From Xestospongia bergquistia (lineage: Eukaryota; Porifera; Demospongiae; Haplosclerida; Petrosiidae), in the NCBI GenBank assembly GCA_963965975.1, contig OZ014423.1, positions 5,792,301 through 5,856,300 on the forward strand: a stretch of 64,000 bases of DNA, read 5' to 3'. The translations under genes and the position numbers were made by a program. The notes under the pieces were generated by a model. That model saw only the letters and a list, made by a program, of their open reading frames with translations, had not been told where the DNA came from and did no database searches. Positions 9,483 to 21,000 of the stretch are shown piece after piece (positions within the stretch are counted from its first letter, which is position 1; every line of letters begins with the position of its first letter).

Positions 9483-11693
9483 ATGGATCGTTTTGTCTTT
9501 GAGCGACAGCCTTTTGAAGGATGTTCGAAACATCCTGGAGAGAGCATTCAAACTTACTGCAGTACCTGTAACGAATTGTTGTGCCTGAATTGTCTTACTA
9601 AGGGTCATAGCAATCACGAAATCTCCAGCTACTCGGATTATCTTGGGCGTCGTCTAAAGCAGGCGGAGAAACAACTACGTAGATTGACAGGTATTAAGCA
9701 GAGAGCAAAAAATCTGAAATCTCGTCTCTCTTCTTATAGAAATGAGTTTGAGAGATGTTATGGCGAGTCTTTAAAGGCACTAAGCGCCTTTGAAAACGTT
9801 CAGATAGGCATGCGAGCATGGAAGGAAAGTCTTACAGCAGATCTTGAGAGAAAGAAAACTGCTCAATTACAACGTATTAGTGAGGTTACTGATAACAACA
9901 ACTTAGAAGGTTTGGTCATTAAATTCCCCAAAGTCTCCATTCACAAGCTCGCCAAAGAAACTCTGCCAAAGAAGGTTCAAGAACTTACGCCAAATTCTGT
10001 ACTATTTTATTTGACTGATTCTTACAGAAACATGCAACTCCGTTCAAGTACAATGAGTGATCGATGTAATACATTAACTGCATCACTAGAAGAAAGTCTT
10101 CAGTCTGACAGTAGTTATGATGATGATGATTTGGTTTCTATGTCTTCTTTTCGGATCCAACCAACAACAACATACGAAAAGATTCCAGCTGACTTATGGA
10201 GCATTCATGAAGATAAACCACCGCCTCTCCCATCACGTCCACCTATTGAAGATAGACCACCACCTCTCCCATTGCGTCACCCTGTACTGCATACTGATGA
10301 GACAAACAGTGAACAAAGAACACATGTAGTGCAGCCTGGTGAATATAATTCTTTGGAAGAAACAGGGATTTACGACAAAATAAAAGGATCTAATGATTCA
10401 CTCCTGGAACCTGGATATATCATAGATGAAGATATATATCATGATGAATACAAAATACCATCATTTCGCTCTATGTGTCAAACATCTGGTCATCCTAATC
10501 AGCAAAAAAGGGATCATTCTTCTATACAAGGTACACATGTAATGCAGTCTAATGAAAATGTTTTTTTACTTAAAAAAACAGATAAGCAAAATTTATATGA
10601 TGATGTGAAGACATCTCGGACTGCATATCAACCCCTTTATCAAGTAAGTGAAGTTCAACCATATCATCCTTTAAGTGTTGCAAGTCAACTTTCTGCAACT
10701 GCAATGACTTCAACCATGGTTACTTATGCAAGCCATTTATTGAATGATACAGAATGTAAAGAAACAATCATTCGACCATCAAATATAATTGTAAACAGCT
10801 GTCTTGCAGAAAGTCCTGGAGAATATGTTAGCTCATATGATGTATGTGTAAATCCAGTTGGTACCATGATCTTTAGCGACCGCAAGAATTTATGTTTGAG
10901 AATTTTACACAACACCACCGAATCATCGAAACGAATGACCAAACATTTCAAAACTGGTATCATTGGTCAACCACATGCAATAACATATGATCAAATAGGC
11001 CAACGAATATTAGTAGCATCAGATGGCTGCCTCAGTCAAGTAAAGTTTAGTGAAAAACTGAAGAAGCTCAAATCAAAGAAATTAATTAAGGAAGTTACAC
11101 CATTGTCCATTGCCTGTACTACAAGTGCAAGTAAGGGAGATAGTACATCAATATATGCAACTGTATGGCCTAAAGTAGGAGAACCTTGTATTTATCATTT
11201 AGATTGTAATGGTCGGTTTCGAAGTAAGATAGTTTCATTGGATATACAGAAAATGCCATGTGGAATTGACTACAAGAAAGGATATTTAGTTGTTTCAACT
11301 TTAAAAGATGGATGCCTGATAAAAATTTCACCTAGTGGTAATCCATTGTGGGAAAGTAATGTGGATGCTAGAACACCTGGAATTCTCCAGCAACCATTTG
11401 GTGTGGCTATTCTACCAAATGAATGCATTGCTGTTACAGAGTGTAGTGCTCATCGTGTATCAGTTTTTTCAAAGGACGGCAGACTAGTGTTAAGATTTGG
11501 TGAGTTAGGCTCAGACCCAGGGAAATTTAATGCACCTCAGGGAATTGCTGTTCGTCTTTTTAAAGAGCTGGTTGTGGTTGACTCTGGCAATGACAGAATG
11601 CAAATATTCTCATTAGATTCTCTTGAGTTGTCTTTGCATGGAGTAAGAGCTAGTCATTATTCCACACGGATTCAACCTTACACTAAAAAATAA
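9483..11693 (+). CDS. B-box / coiled-coil / NHL-propeller protein, copy B
   Basis: Single exon, 736 aa from ATG 9483; ATGs at 9462 and 9480 are alternatives, but 9483 aligns with copy A (MDRFVFERQPFEGCSKHPGE). It has the same B-box zinc ligands, the same coiled coil and the same C-terminal NHL-type propeller as copy A. The disordered middle is shorter: the 37-aa repeat array is reduced to one degenerate unit, plus two PPPLP stretches (KPPPLPSRPP, RPPPLPLRHP). The last ~110 residues of the propeller are nearly identical to copy A at both DNA and protein level (about 7190-7515 versus 11320-11635), while the middle has diverged. Divergently paired with the coiled-coil copy B gene, so the whole two-gene module was duplicated. 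Confidence 0.85.
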   Translation: MDRFVFERQPFEGCSKHPGESIQTYCSTCNELLCLNCLTKGHSNHEISSYSDYLGRRLKQAEKQLRRLTGIKQRAKNLKSRLSSYRNEFERCYGESLKALSAFENVQIGMRAWKESLTADLERKKTAQLQRISEVTDNNNLEGLVIKFPKVSIHKLAKETLPKKVQELTPNSVLFYLTDSYRNMQLRSSTMSDRCNTLTASLEESLQSDSSYDDDDLVSMSSFRIQPTTTYEKIPADLWSIHEDKPPPLPSRPPIEDRPPPLPLRHPVLHTDETNSEQRTHVVQPGEYNSLEETGIYDKIKGSNDSLLEPGYIIDEDIYHDEYKIPSFRSMCQTSGHPNQQKRDHSSIQGTHVMQSNENVFLLKKTDKQNLYDDVKTSRTAYQPLYQVSEVQPYHPLSVASQLSATAMTSTMVTYASHLLNDTECKETIIRPSNIIVNSCLAESPGEYVSSYDVCVNPVGTMIFSDRKNLCLRILHNTTESSKRMTKHFKTGIIGQPHAITYDQIGQRILVASDGCLSQVKFSEKLKKLKSKKLIKEVTPLSIACTTSASKGDSTSIYATVWPKVGEPCIYHLDCNGRFRSKIVSLDIQKMPCGIDYKKGYLVVSTLKDGCLIKISPSGNPLWESNVDARTPGILQQPFGVAILPNECIAVTECSAHRVSVFSKDGRLVLRFGELGSDPGKFNAPQGIAVRLFKELVVVDSGNDRMQIFSLDSLELSLHGVRASHYSTRIQPYTKK

Positions 11694-12037
11694 ACTGCCT
11701 GAAGTGGGTAATTTTGTTTACTATGTAGAGTGGTGTGTATAGCTCTAATTTTTATGATGTTTGTTCATATTTGTACATATTTGTAATAGTTTTGTAATGA
11801 GTAATGATATATTGTGCACATACCAATTGACTTAAGCAGGGTTCATGTTACTGTTTGTACCATATACTCTATAATCAATTGATTCTTTGGGGTATTAGCA
11901 AGTCTACTTATATTTCAAAACATTTTAATATATCCGGTATGACATGTAGATGTGTATAAATTAAAAGGTATAACAAATGCACATGACATAAGTGAAACTA
12001 CATATAAAAAGTAATGAATTTTTAATAAAATTAAGTA
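11694..12037. other. Intergenic region between convergent 3' ends
   Basis: AT-rich sequence between the copy B B-box/NHL stop and the giant receptor stop. An aataaa-like run (tttaataaaatt, near 12021) may serve as a 3' end signal for the plus-strand gene. Nothing else is seen. Confidence 0.5.
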
Positions 12038-15000
12038 TTATATTGATGTTGTTTTGTTTTTTAAATATGACCCCCTAATGAAAGAAGCACCACCTTTTTC
12101 CTAAATGAAAACATAATGAGACATGAGTGAACCACAATTTTTACATGTGAATACTTACATTTAAGTTGAAGTCATCATTTGGTTTGTACTTCTTTCTACA
12201 CCCGCGAATACAGCAGCAAGCACATACAATTACAAGGACTAGTAAAATACCACCAATGACTGAAGCAATGACAATTACAGCCAATTGAGCACCACTAAAT
12301 AAACAGTACAATAAAATACCAACTATTGAATAAATATTGCTTACGTTGTGAGAACACAATTACTGCTGCTCAGGTCATACACCTGCCACAATGGACATGT
12401 AGGTACACAAACTAGTTCACCTGTTGTTTGTCTTACAGAGTCCTCTAAACATAAGGAACAATTGAAACGTGAAGGCCCTGTACAACCACTACACTGAGGA
12501 TGACATGGTTGACATTTGTTCTGGTCATCAGTGTAAGAACCATAGGGACAGGTAGCTGTACATTCATTCACAGCACTATATGTGTTGTTGACATTCTTAC
12601 AATGTTTACATTGAGCATTAGTAGGCCCAGTGCATCCTATGCATTGACTATGGCATGGCAGACAGAAATAATCACCATTGATTTCAAGTTGATATTCATT
12701 GCTACCACATATTGGTACACAGACTGTTAGTCCTTGGGAATTAGTGGTTGATGACTGAAGACATGATATACAATCTGTATTGCTGGGACCACTACATCCA
12801 TTGCATTGTGAATGACAGTATTGGCAGTTCGAGCTGTTACCAACAGGACAACTTGTGAGACATTGTACTATTGCATTACCGCTCAAAACAAAAGCAGATT
12901 GGCATGATATACAAGAGTCACCTCCAGCATTATCACATGTAGCACATGTTGCATCACAAGGTCGACATAAGTTTCCATTACTTGTCAATCCTGAGAATTG
13001 CGTCTTTGTATCACTGTAGTATTTAGTTGGACATTGTGAGCCAGATGGCAAACAATTAATCTATTTGATGAGAATATGTAAATTTTAAACTAGTAGTCAA
13101 TAGTTTGTCTACAAAACTTTACCTGGTTGCCATTTGTGTCAAGTATAATAACATCACAGAGACTGCAACCTCCTTCTCCAGCTGTATTTCTAGAGCCAGT
13201 GCACCCTCCTACACACACTGATGAGCATGATTCACATGTTCCAAGTGTTGCATTATTATATGTATTGGCATCAAAACAAGTACGATCTATTGGAACAAAA
13301 ATATGAACATTTTGTCAATACGGTCTTTTAACTTACATAAGTTAGTCACTTTTTTGGTAACAGTAGCAATTGACTGTCCTTGTCCATTTTGTCCCCCACT
13401 ATAGTCATACACACCACCAGCAGTCATTGATATGTAAAGTGTGTCTGCTGTCTCTGCAATATCAGGATCAGAAAGCAATTGATTGGTGTGAGCACTGGAA
13501 AGAGAAATGCTAATTTCATCTAGTCCTGTCTTAATGACAGACTCGGTTGAGTCGAGTTGTATTGTAACTGTGGGATTAGTAAGTTTGTTCTGTAATCTTA
13601 TTGTACTCTGTAGCGACACAGTGTACTGAACTGCCTCAGAGAACTTCAAGACAGTCTTTCCACCTGATCTGATATCAAGATTAAAAGCTACCAACTCTGG
13701 CAGTGTAGTATCAGCTTGATATGCATTTGGTGTAATAGCTGACACATTAACAATATCATTCTGGCTTGTGTCCTGGAAGAGTTTTGAGCCAACATTAAGG
13801 AAAGTATCAGATGAATCAGTAGCCAATAAGGTTCTACTTTTAATTTCATTGAGGTCATTATAGTCAATGTTTAAAGTAATAACAGAGTCAGCCAGGGCAC
13901 CTTGAGTCTGTGGATTTAATGTTCCAGCTTTGAACTGATACATAGAACTAGGTGAGCTTACACTATTTTGTAAACTAAGTTCTGTTGGAGTGAAGGAACT
14001 GAGAAGAACTGACTCTGTATAAGTCATAATCATAACACCAGTATCAATATCAAGATTGTAAGAAGTAAGCATTGGAGCTGTAGTATCTGGTACATAGATA
14101 GCTACCATCTGAGCAATGGTATCAGGAACGCCAATGACATTCCGACCTTCAATATCTTCTGCCATTGTAGCTGGGAAAGAGACATAACTATCACTGGCTT
14201 GTGTTGCCAGTTGCAAGTTAGCTTTGATTTTATTGAGATCTGAGGTGTGAAGGTAAATGTACATCTCATCAGAGCTTTGACTGCTTGCAGTACTACTCGT
14301 AGAGATTGTGTATGTACTACTATCAATGCTAGTTGATTTGTTCTGAATGCTCACCAAGAAAGGTGACACTGATTGTGCATCTATAACATCATTAAATATC
14401 AGTTTCAGCTGGCCTTGGTTCATGTCAAGCTCAGCTGATGATAATTCAGCTAGTGATGTATCTGGTGTATAACCACCATTTGTTAGTCTGATGGCAGAAG
14501 AGATGGGGACAATAATATTAGTATTATTTGCTGTGTCCTTGACTGTTGACAAGTCCATAGCAATATAAGTGTTGCTTTCCTCTGTAGCTAAACCTGCTAA
14601 CAGTTTGATAGCCACACGATCATTTCTAGCCAATTCTATCATCACAGAAAGTCTATCTTCATTGACTGGTGCAGCAAAGCCTCCTGTTAGTCTGTATGTG
14701 ACAGGAGAGCCTGCAGTGCCACTTGTTAAGATGACTCCTGTCAGATTCATTACACTAGCTTGAACTGGCTCGTTAAAGGTGACAAAGAAACTACCATTAT
14801 CAATGTTAAAGGCATCAAATGATGATAATTGAGCTTGAGTTGTATCTTTGATGAAGTTAGATGCTTGGATAGCAGAACCATAAAGAATATCAATAAAAAC
14901 ATTGTTTGATACATCTGTCATATCTGTAATTAAAGAGAGGTAAGAATTCTGTACAGATGTGTATATATCTCTTGCTTTGATCCAATTCAAGTCTGCTACA

Positions 15001-18000
15001 GTGAGTTCTAAATATACGGCAGTACCTTGATTGATACGAGAGTATAATGTTTGATTGTTTAGCACTAAAGTTAAACTGCCAGAAACTGCATTCAATAGTG
15101 TTACATCTGAAGGCCTAAAATCTGCTTCATTTACCACTTCATTGAATGATAAAACCAATTGTCCTAAGTTCATATCTATACTAAAAGACTCTAATACTGG
15201 TGAAGTAGTGTCTAGTATAAACACAGTTGGCTGATGGTAGCTGGCAAAAGCACCAGGTTGGTAGTTGGAATGTAAGAATGGATTTGATCCAATATCACTG
15301 ACAAAGAAGGATGGCAGAGCAATCCAGCAATTTGTACGATCTGTACAGAGATTGAGGTTGTATTTTAAAGCATTTAAGTCATTGCGATGAAGCATAAAAT
15401 CAATTTCTACATGATCTGGAGATGTAAAACCTTCAGTCAGTGTCACAGTTTGACTTGGATTAGTTAGAGCATTTGAGAACTTCACTTGTGTGAAATCAGT
15501 GCTAGAACCATTGATAGGTTCAGAGAAAATGATAGTAAAGATTCCATTATCTAAATCAAAAATAGGAAAAGAAAGAAAGCGTGGTGGGGTCACATCCTCT
15601 ATGAGTGTGGTGACTTGAATAGGTGAAGTTGACACTGATGGCAGTTGAATGCTATTAATAGCTAAACCTTGATCAAATGTGGCATAGCAATTAGCACTTG
15701 TGTAACATACTGGTTGTCTTTTAACATTTATGATATCCTGGATGCTTAGTAATATACGGAAATTGCTTTGTTCTCCTTGTGCAATAACTGTTACATTTGA
15801 GAGTGTTACTAGCTGAGATGAGACAGTTATTGTACTTGTGTTAAGTAGAGTAATTCTGGATGGTATTAAGGTGCTGACATTGACAGGTGAACTGAAATGT
15901 AACGTCATCTGATCAGAATCAAGATCAAGATCAAATGAGGTCACTTGTGGATTTAATGGACCTGAGTAATCAGTTACTGAAGTTGCTTGAATGGCATTTG
16001 CTTGAGCTGGCAAGAAGTTGCCACTATAATCGACAGCAAAATTAGAATCAAGATACAAATATGTATTACTCACTGAACTGCCTAGTTCAGTGTTAGCAGC
16101 AATGGCAATCACATCTTGTGTTAAGAGATCTAATATTATAATGTTACCAGTAGCTCCCTCTTGGCTGGAGTAGAATGGGGAGGAGAGTGTTTTGCTTTGT
16201 GAAGGTGATGAGGCAGTGTTTTGTATTCTAACATTGCCAGGGATTAGATTAACAACAACTTGTTCTGAGAATGTCATTGTGAGTCTTGCTAGGTCAAGAT
16301 TGAGGTCAAAGGATGTAAGTTGTGGTGTCACTGGATCAGTAGCCATGCTAAAATAGTAGACTGGTGCAGCAGTTGCCATGACAGGGTTGTTGCTCAAATC
16401 TTTGACTGCATTTGAAGTAAGACTGACCCCTATGCTTCCAGAATAGTAAGCCTGTTGGTATTTTATCTGTAGTGACTCAAATTTTGTTACACTTATTGTA
16501 TATGTTAAATTGGTGGACACATCTGATGACACGGGTCCATCTGTAAAATCAATGAAAGTAGATAAACCAATGGTTGTATTCAAATATAATGTTAGACCAC
16601 CTCCATTCCAAGAAGTAGGTTGAACAAACTCATTAAAAGTCATCTGTAGAGTTCGTTGGGTTTGATCTCCTGCTTTAAGACTGACAAGCAAAGGAGATGT
16701 TGTGTCTGCCACCACTTGAGAACTAACAATGGGATTGCTGTTAGATATAGCAATGACAGGATTTGTGTTGGCATCATTGACTGTAGAACTGGTCATACTA
16801 AGGCGTGTTGTCAACATACCTTGAGGAACAATGAGGGCTTTGATGTTATTTAATGAGGAGAGTAACATAATATCAATGTTTGTTGCTAGCCCAGTACTGA
16901 GTAATGAAGAACCAGTGATTATCAAGCTATTGGATAAATTAGAGTTATAAATTCTGAGACCAGACAAGTCAAAATTGTCAGCATTGACAACTTCACTGAA
17001 TGAAAGAGAAAGGAGACCTGAATCTAGATCTAAACTGAAGCTATTTAGTATTGGAGATGTGGTATCAGAAATAAATGATGATGGTTGAATACTCTGTGAA
17101 GATGGCTGCAAATTATTTAAGCTGAGATCTTGGAAACTTTCAGAAGTAAAGAATAGATAAGTATTAGCAATTTCAGTTCCAACTGAAGTATCAGCTTTTA
17201 TTGTATTTAGTATTGATGATTGAATTGCAAGAGTTAATTGAGTGTTACTGATGCTGCTAAGAATTATTGCACTATTTGAGAGTGCAATTCCACTTGGCTG
17301 TGTATTAACGGTACCACTAAGCCATATTGCTGATGCATTGAAATAGGTATTTGTCATTGGTTCATCAAAAGTAATGACTATATTGCCAGTATCCATATCA
17401 AAACTATAACTGGTAACAGAAGGACTGGTTATGTCAGATATCACATTAGATATTGATAAAGATTGTGGATTATTACCCTCTCCCTCGGCACTGATAACAG
17501 TATTTGCATTTAATGAAACATTCCATGAAGTATTGGACGTGATAATGATATATTTGATAGCAATAGAATCACTTGAAGTGAACAGAATGCGGACAGCAGT
17601 ACCATTGCTGTTAGCTAGATTTACAGTGCTACTGGAGTCAAGAATGTGCTCCATAAGTCCATTTGTGAGCTTGATTGATGAAAGTACAGTCAGTGAAGGA
17701 TTCAGTGGTGTGTTAAAAGTGAGAGTAAGAGACCCTGTGTTGAAATCTAGAGTAGTAATATGTAGTATTGGTGGATTATCTGGTGTCAATGGTGTGATTA
17801 CATTGCTAGCCTGTACTACACTAGCTGCATTAAGCATATTGCCACTGTAATCAATAGCTAATGGCTCCATCACAAGAATAAATGTATCTGAGATCGTGTT
17901 AGCCAAGTTTGTGTTATTGAGTAACAGCTCGTTATCTTGTTGTTCTAATCTCACAGTTACTGATGTACCAAATAGTCCAGTTTGGTTGTTGTATGCATTT

Positions 18001-21000
18001 GAAAAGAGTGTATAGGTTATGGAAGGATTAGTGGCTGTGTTTTGAATTTGTATGTTTCCAGGAACTGTTAATAAAATGACTGGCTCAGAGAAACTTAGCA
18101 CAAGATTGCCAGTGTCTAAATCAATAACGAATAGCTGGAGAAATGGTTGAACATTATCTTGCTTGGTTGCTGTGTGAACAAAATCTGTGTTGGGAGCAAC
18201 AACGATATTGCCATAGAGATCAGTAGCAAAATTTGATCCAAAACTAACTCTTATGTCTCCAGCATTAGACGATAGAAGGTACAATACTCCAAAAAACATT
18301 TGTTGTGTATCTGACTGGCTGAATTGATATGTCACATTGTCATTTTGTGCAGCAGACCAAGAACCACCAGAGAAGCCACTGTGAGTTGCATTGCTTAGAG
18401 AGTTGTTAAGTGTTATCATCAAACTAGCCTCTGTTAGAGAGGAGAGTAGGACATACTCATTAAAAATGAATGTTATGGTTCCATCTTGAGGTGAGGTAGC
18501 ATCGGCTGAAAATTGAATGACCTGAGGTGGAACTGTATCACTGACAATAGTTATAGCCTTTTGACGATTTGCAGTGTCTATAGGAGCTATAGGATTATTG
18601 GCGACATCATTAATAAATGTTGAAGGTATTGTTATATAGGCACTGGAGCCAGAATACAAAGCCAGTTTGATTTCATTGAGATTACTTGCTATTGTCAAAG
18701 TTAAGATTGTATTCTGATTTGATGACCCAGTAAAGGTTCCCATGATATTAGCTGATGAGGACACTGGATTGGGAGGTGAGTCTTTTGTTAGCGTAGATCC
18801 AGTTGTGTCAAGACTGCTGGTATCAACTGGTTCATCAAATGTCATCGTCATAGAGCCTGAATTAAGATCAAGTTCATAGGATAAGAGATTAGGAAAGGTA
18901 TTGTCATTTACAAAGCTTGCTACTTGAGCACCATATGCAAGCAATAGATTGCCACTATAATCTTCAAGACTTCCTTGCAATAAGAAAAGGAAGGAGTCTT
19001 GCAAACGAGATGCTGTATTAGTGTCAGCTTTTATTTCATTTAATTTCTCAGCAAAAAGTGTTATTGTTATAATGTTACTAGCAGATGAATTAACAAAGGA
19101 ACCAGTAAGATTGTGAGCACTAGGGGGAGAATTAACCAATGTGTTTGTAATATAAATGTTCGACGCATCTAAAACATTTAGTAGTACAGGCTCTGTAAAG
19201 GTCAGAAAGAGTATACCCTCATCCATGTCAAGCAATGATGAAGAAAGCTCTGGAGAAGTGGTATCAGCAACGAAATCAAAACTTAGTGTCTGCATAACGT
19301 TTGTATTCCCTTGACTGCCTGTAAAAGTATTCTCAGCTATTGTGACCATCCATGTCTCAGAAACTCTTATACTTTTAAGGCTGTTAAGATCTGATGTGGT
19401 AATTGATATGTTCACTTTATTTCTAATACTTGGACTATAGAAAGTGACTCCATTATCTCCTGTCAAAGTCTGAGTGTGTGTTTCATTTGTGAATGCTATG
19501 TTATTGGACACTATGGTAGCATCTAATTGTACATTAGTTGATAGGGTTACTGTCAGCACTCCAACGTTCATATCAAGATAAACTTCAGTTATTGTCACTG
19601 GTACACTTGGACTGGGTGATGGACTAGATGATACCGAAGTAGTAGATGTGAGGATAAGGGAGGAGGAGAGTGATGTCAAGGTGGGAGATGGGGTTGTTAG
19701 AACAGAAGTTTCTTCACTAACAGAAGGTGATGGGGAGATAAAGATGGATGTTGATGTTATGACTACAGAACTGCTTGTATCCATAGCAAATGAGATAGTC
19801 ATACTTGTTGTCATGGCAACTGTAGAACTACTGGTAGTCATGATGGAACTACTGGTAGCCACAACAGATGTAGTTGTTTGTGTACTGGTTGATTCTTCTA
19901 TAACAGATGAGGAAATGGTGATTCCAGATGATAGTGCAGGTGTGTTAGTTGCTGTTGGTGATAATACAGTAGTACTTGATGGAGTGATCTGAGCGCTAGA
20001 AATGGTAACTGATACCACTGCAGGGACTATTACGTTGCTAGCCTGAACTGGTGTTGTGTTGTCAAGAAAATTGCCACTGAAATCAATCGCAAAGTTTTGA
20101 GAGATAGATAGAAAAGTGTTATCAGAGCCAGTAGCTATAGTGTTATCAGTTAATAAAGCATTTATATCAGATTGTTCAAGATTAATGAGAAATGATATAC
20201 CAGTCATGCCTACTAGTCCAGCATAACTGCTTGAATTCAAAGTATATAAATTGTTCAGTCCAACACTGTTAGTCAGAACAAGCCCATTACTTGAAAGCAA
20301 CATTAAAACATTTTCTGAGAAATTAAGTTGTAATGTGCCTTGAGGTAAGTCAAGACTGAAAGCCTGAAGATTAGGAGCTATTGGATCATTTTCAATTGAA
20401 GTGAACAACACTGGTGCAGGTGGTGATATAATAATGTTACCTCGTAAATCAGTGACAAACTCTGATCCAAATGTAATTGTCATATTACCAGAGTAATAAG
20501 CAATCTGGAATAACACAGGAAATGATCCAGTTAGATCTTCACTGCTAAAGTGATAAGTTAATGTCAGATAATCATTCATAGTTACAAGACCACCACGGAA
20601 AGTGTTAAAGGTGTTGCTACCAGTAACAGCACTTATAAGCACCAGAGTCAAACTACTAATATCAAATGACCCTGGATCAACATATTCACTGAATGTGAAA
20701 CTCATGGAATAGTTTTGAGGTGGACGTTGATTTGGAGCATAAGAAACTAAAGAAGGATGGCGCATATCTGGAGAAACTGATGCTGCAATTAATGGATCGT
20801 TTGAAGCAATCGGTTTTACATTATTGTTGCTGGTATCAGAACAAGTACCTGAAGTCATGAAGAGATACAAATCAGAAGAATTAGCATTGAAAATAACTAG
20901 TTTAAGATCATTCACTTGTTGTGTTGTCATTTCTAAGCTTACAATTGTTTGAAATGAACTGAAAGTTGTCATTAGTTGTCCTGTTAAGGTAACTGTGTTG

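Noticed and set aside
19648-19992. 114-aa plus-strand open frame opposite the mucin linker
   Set aside because: Composition is the antisense of a Ser/Thr-rich tract; no start context or splice support.
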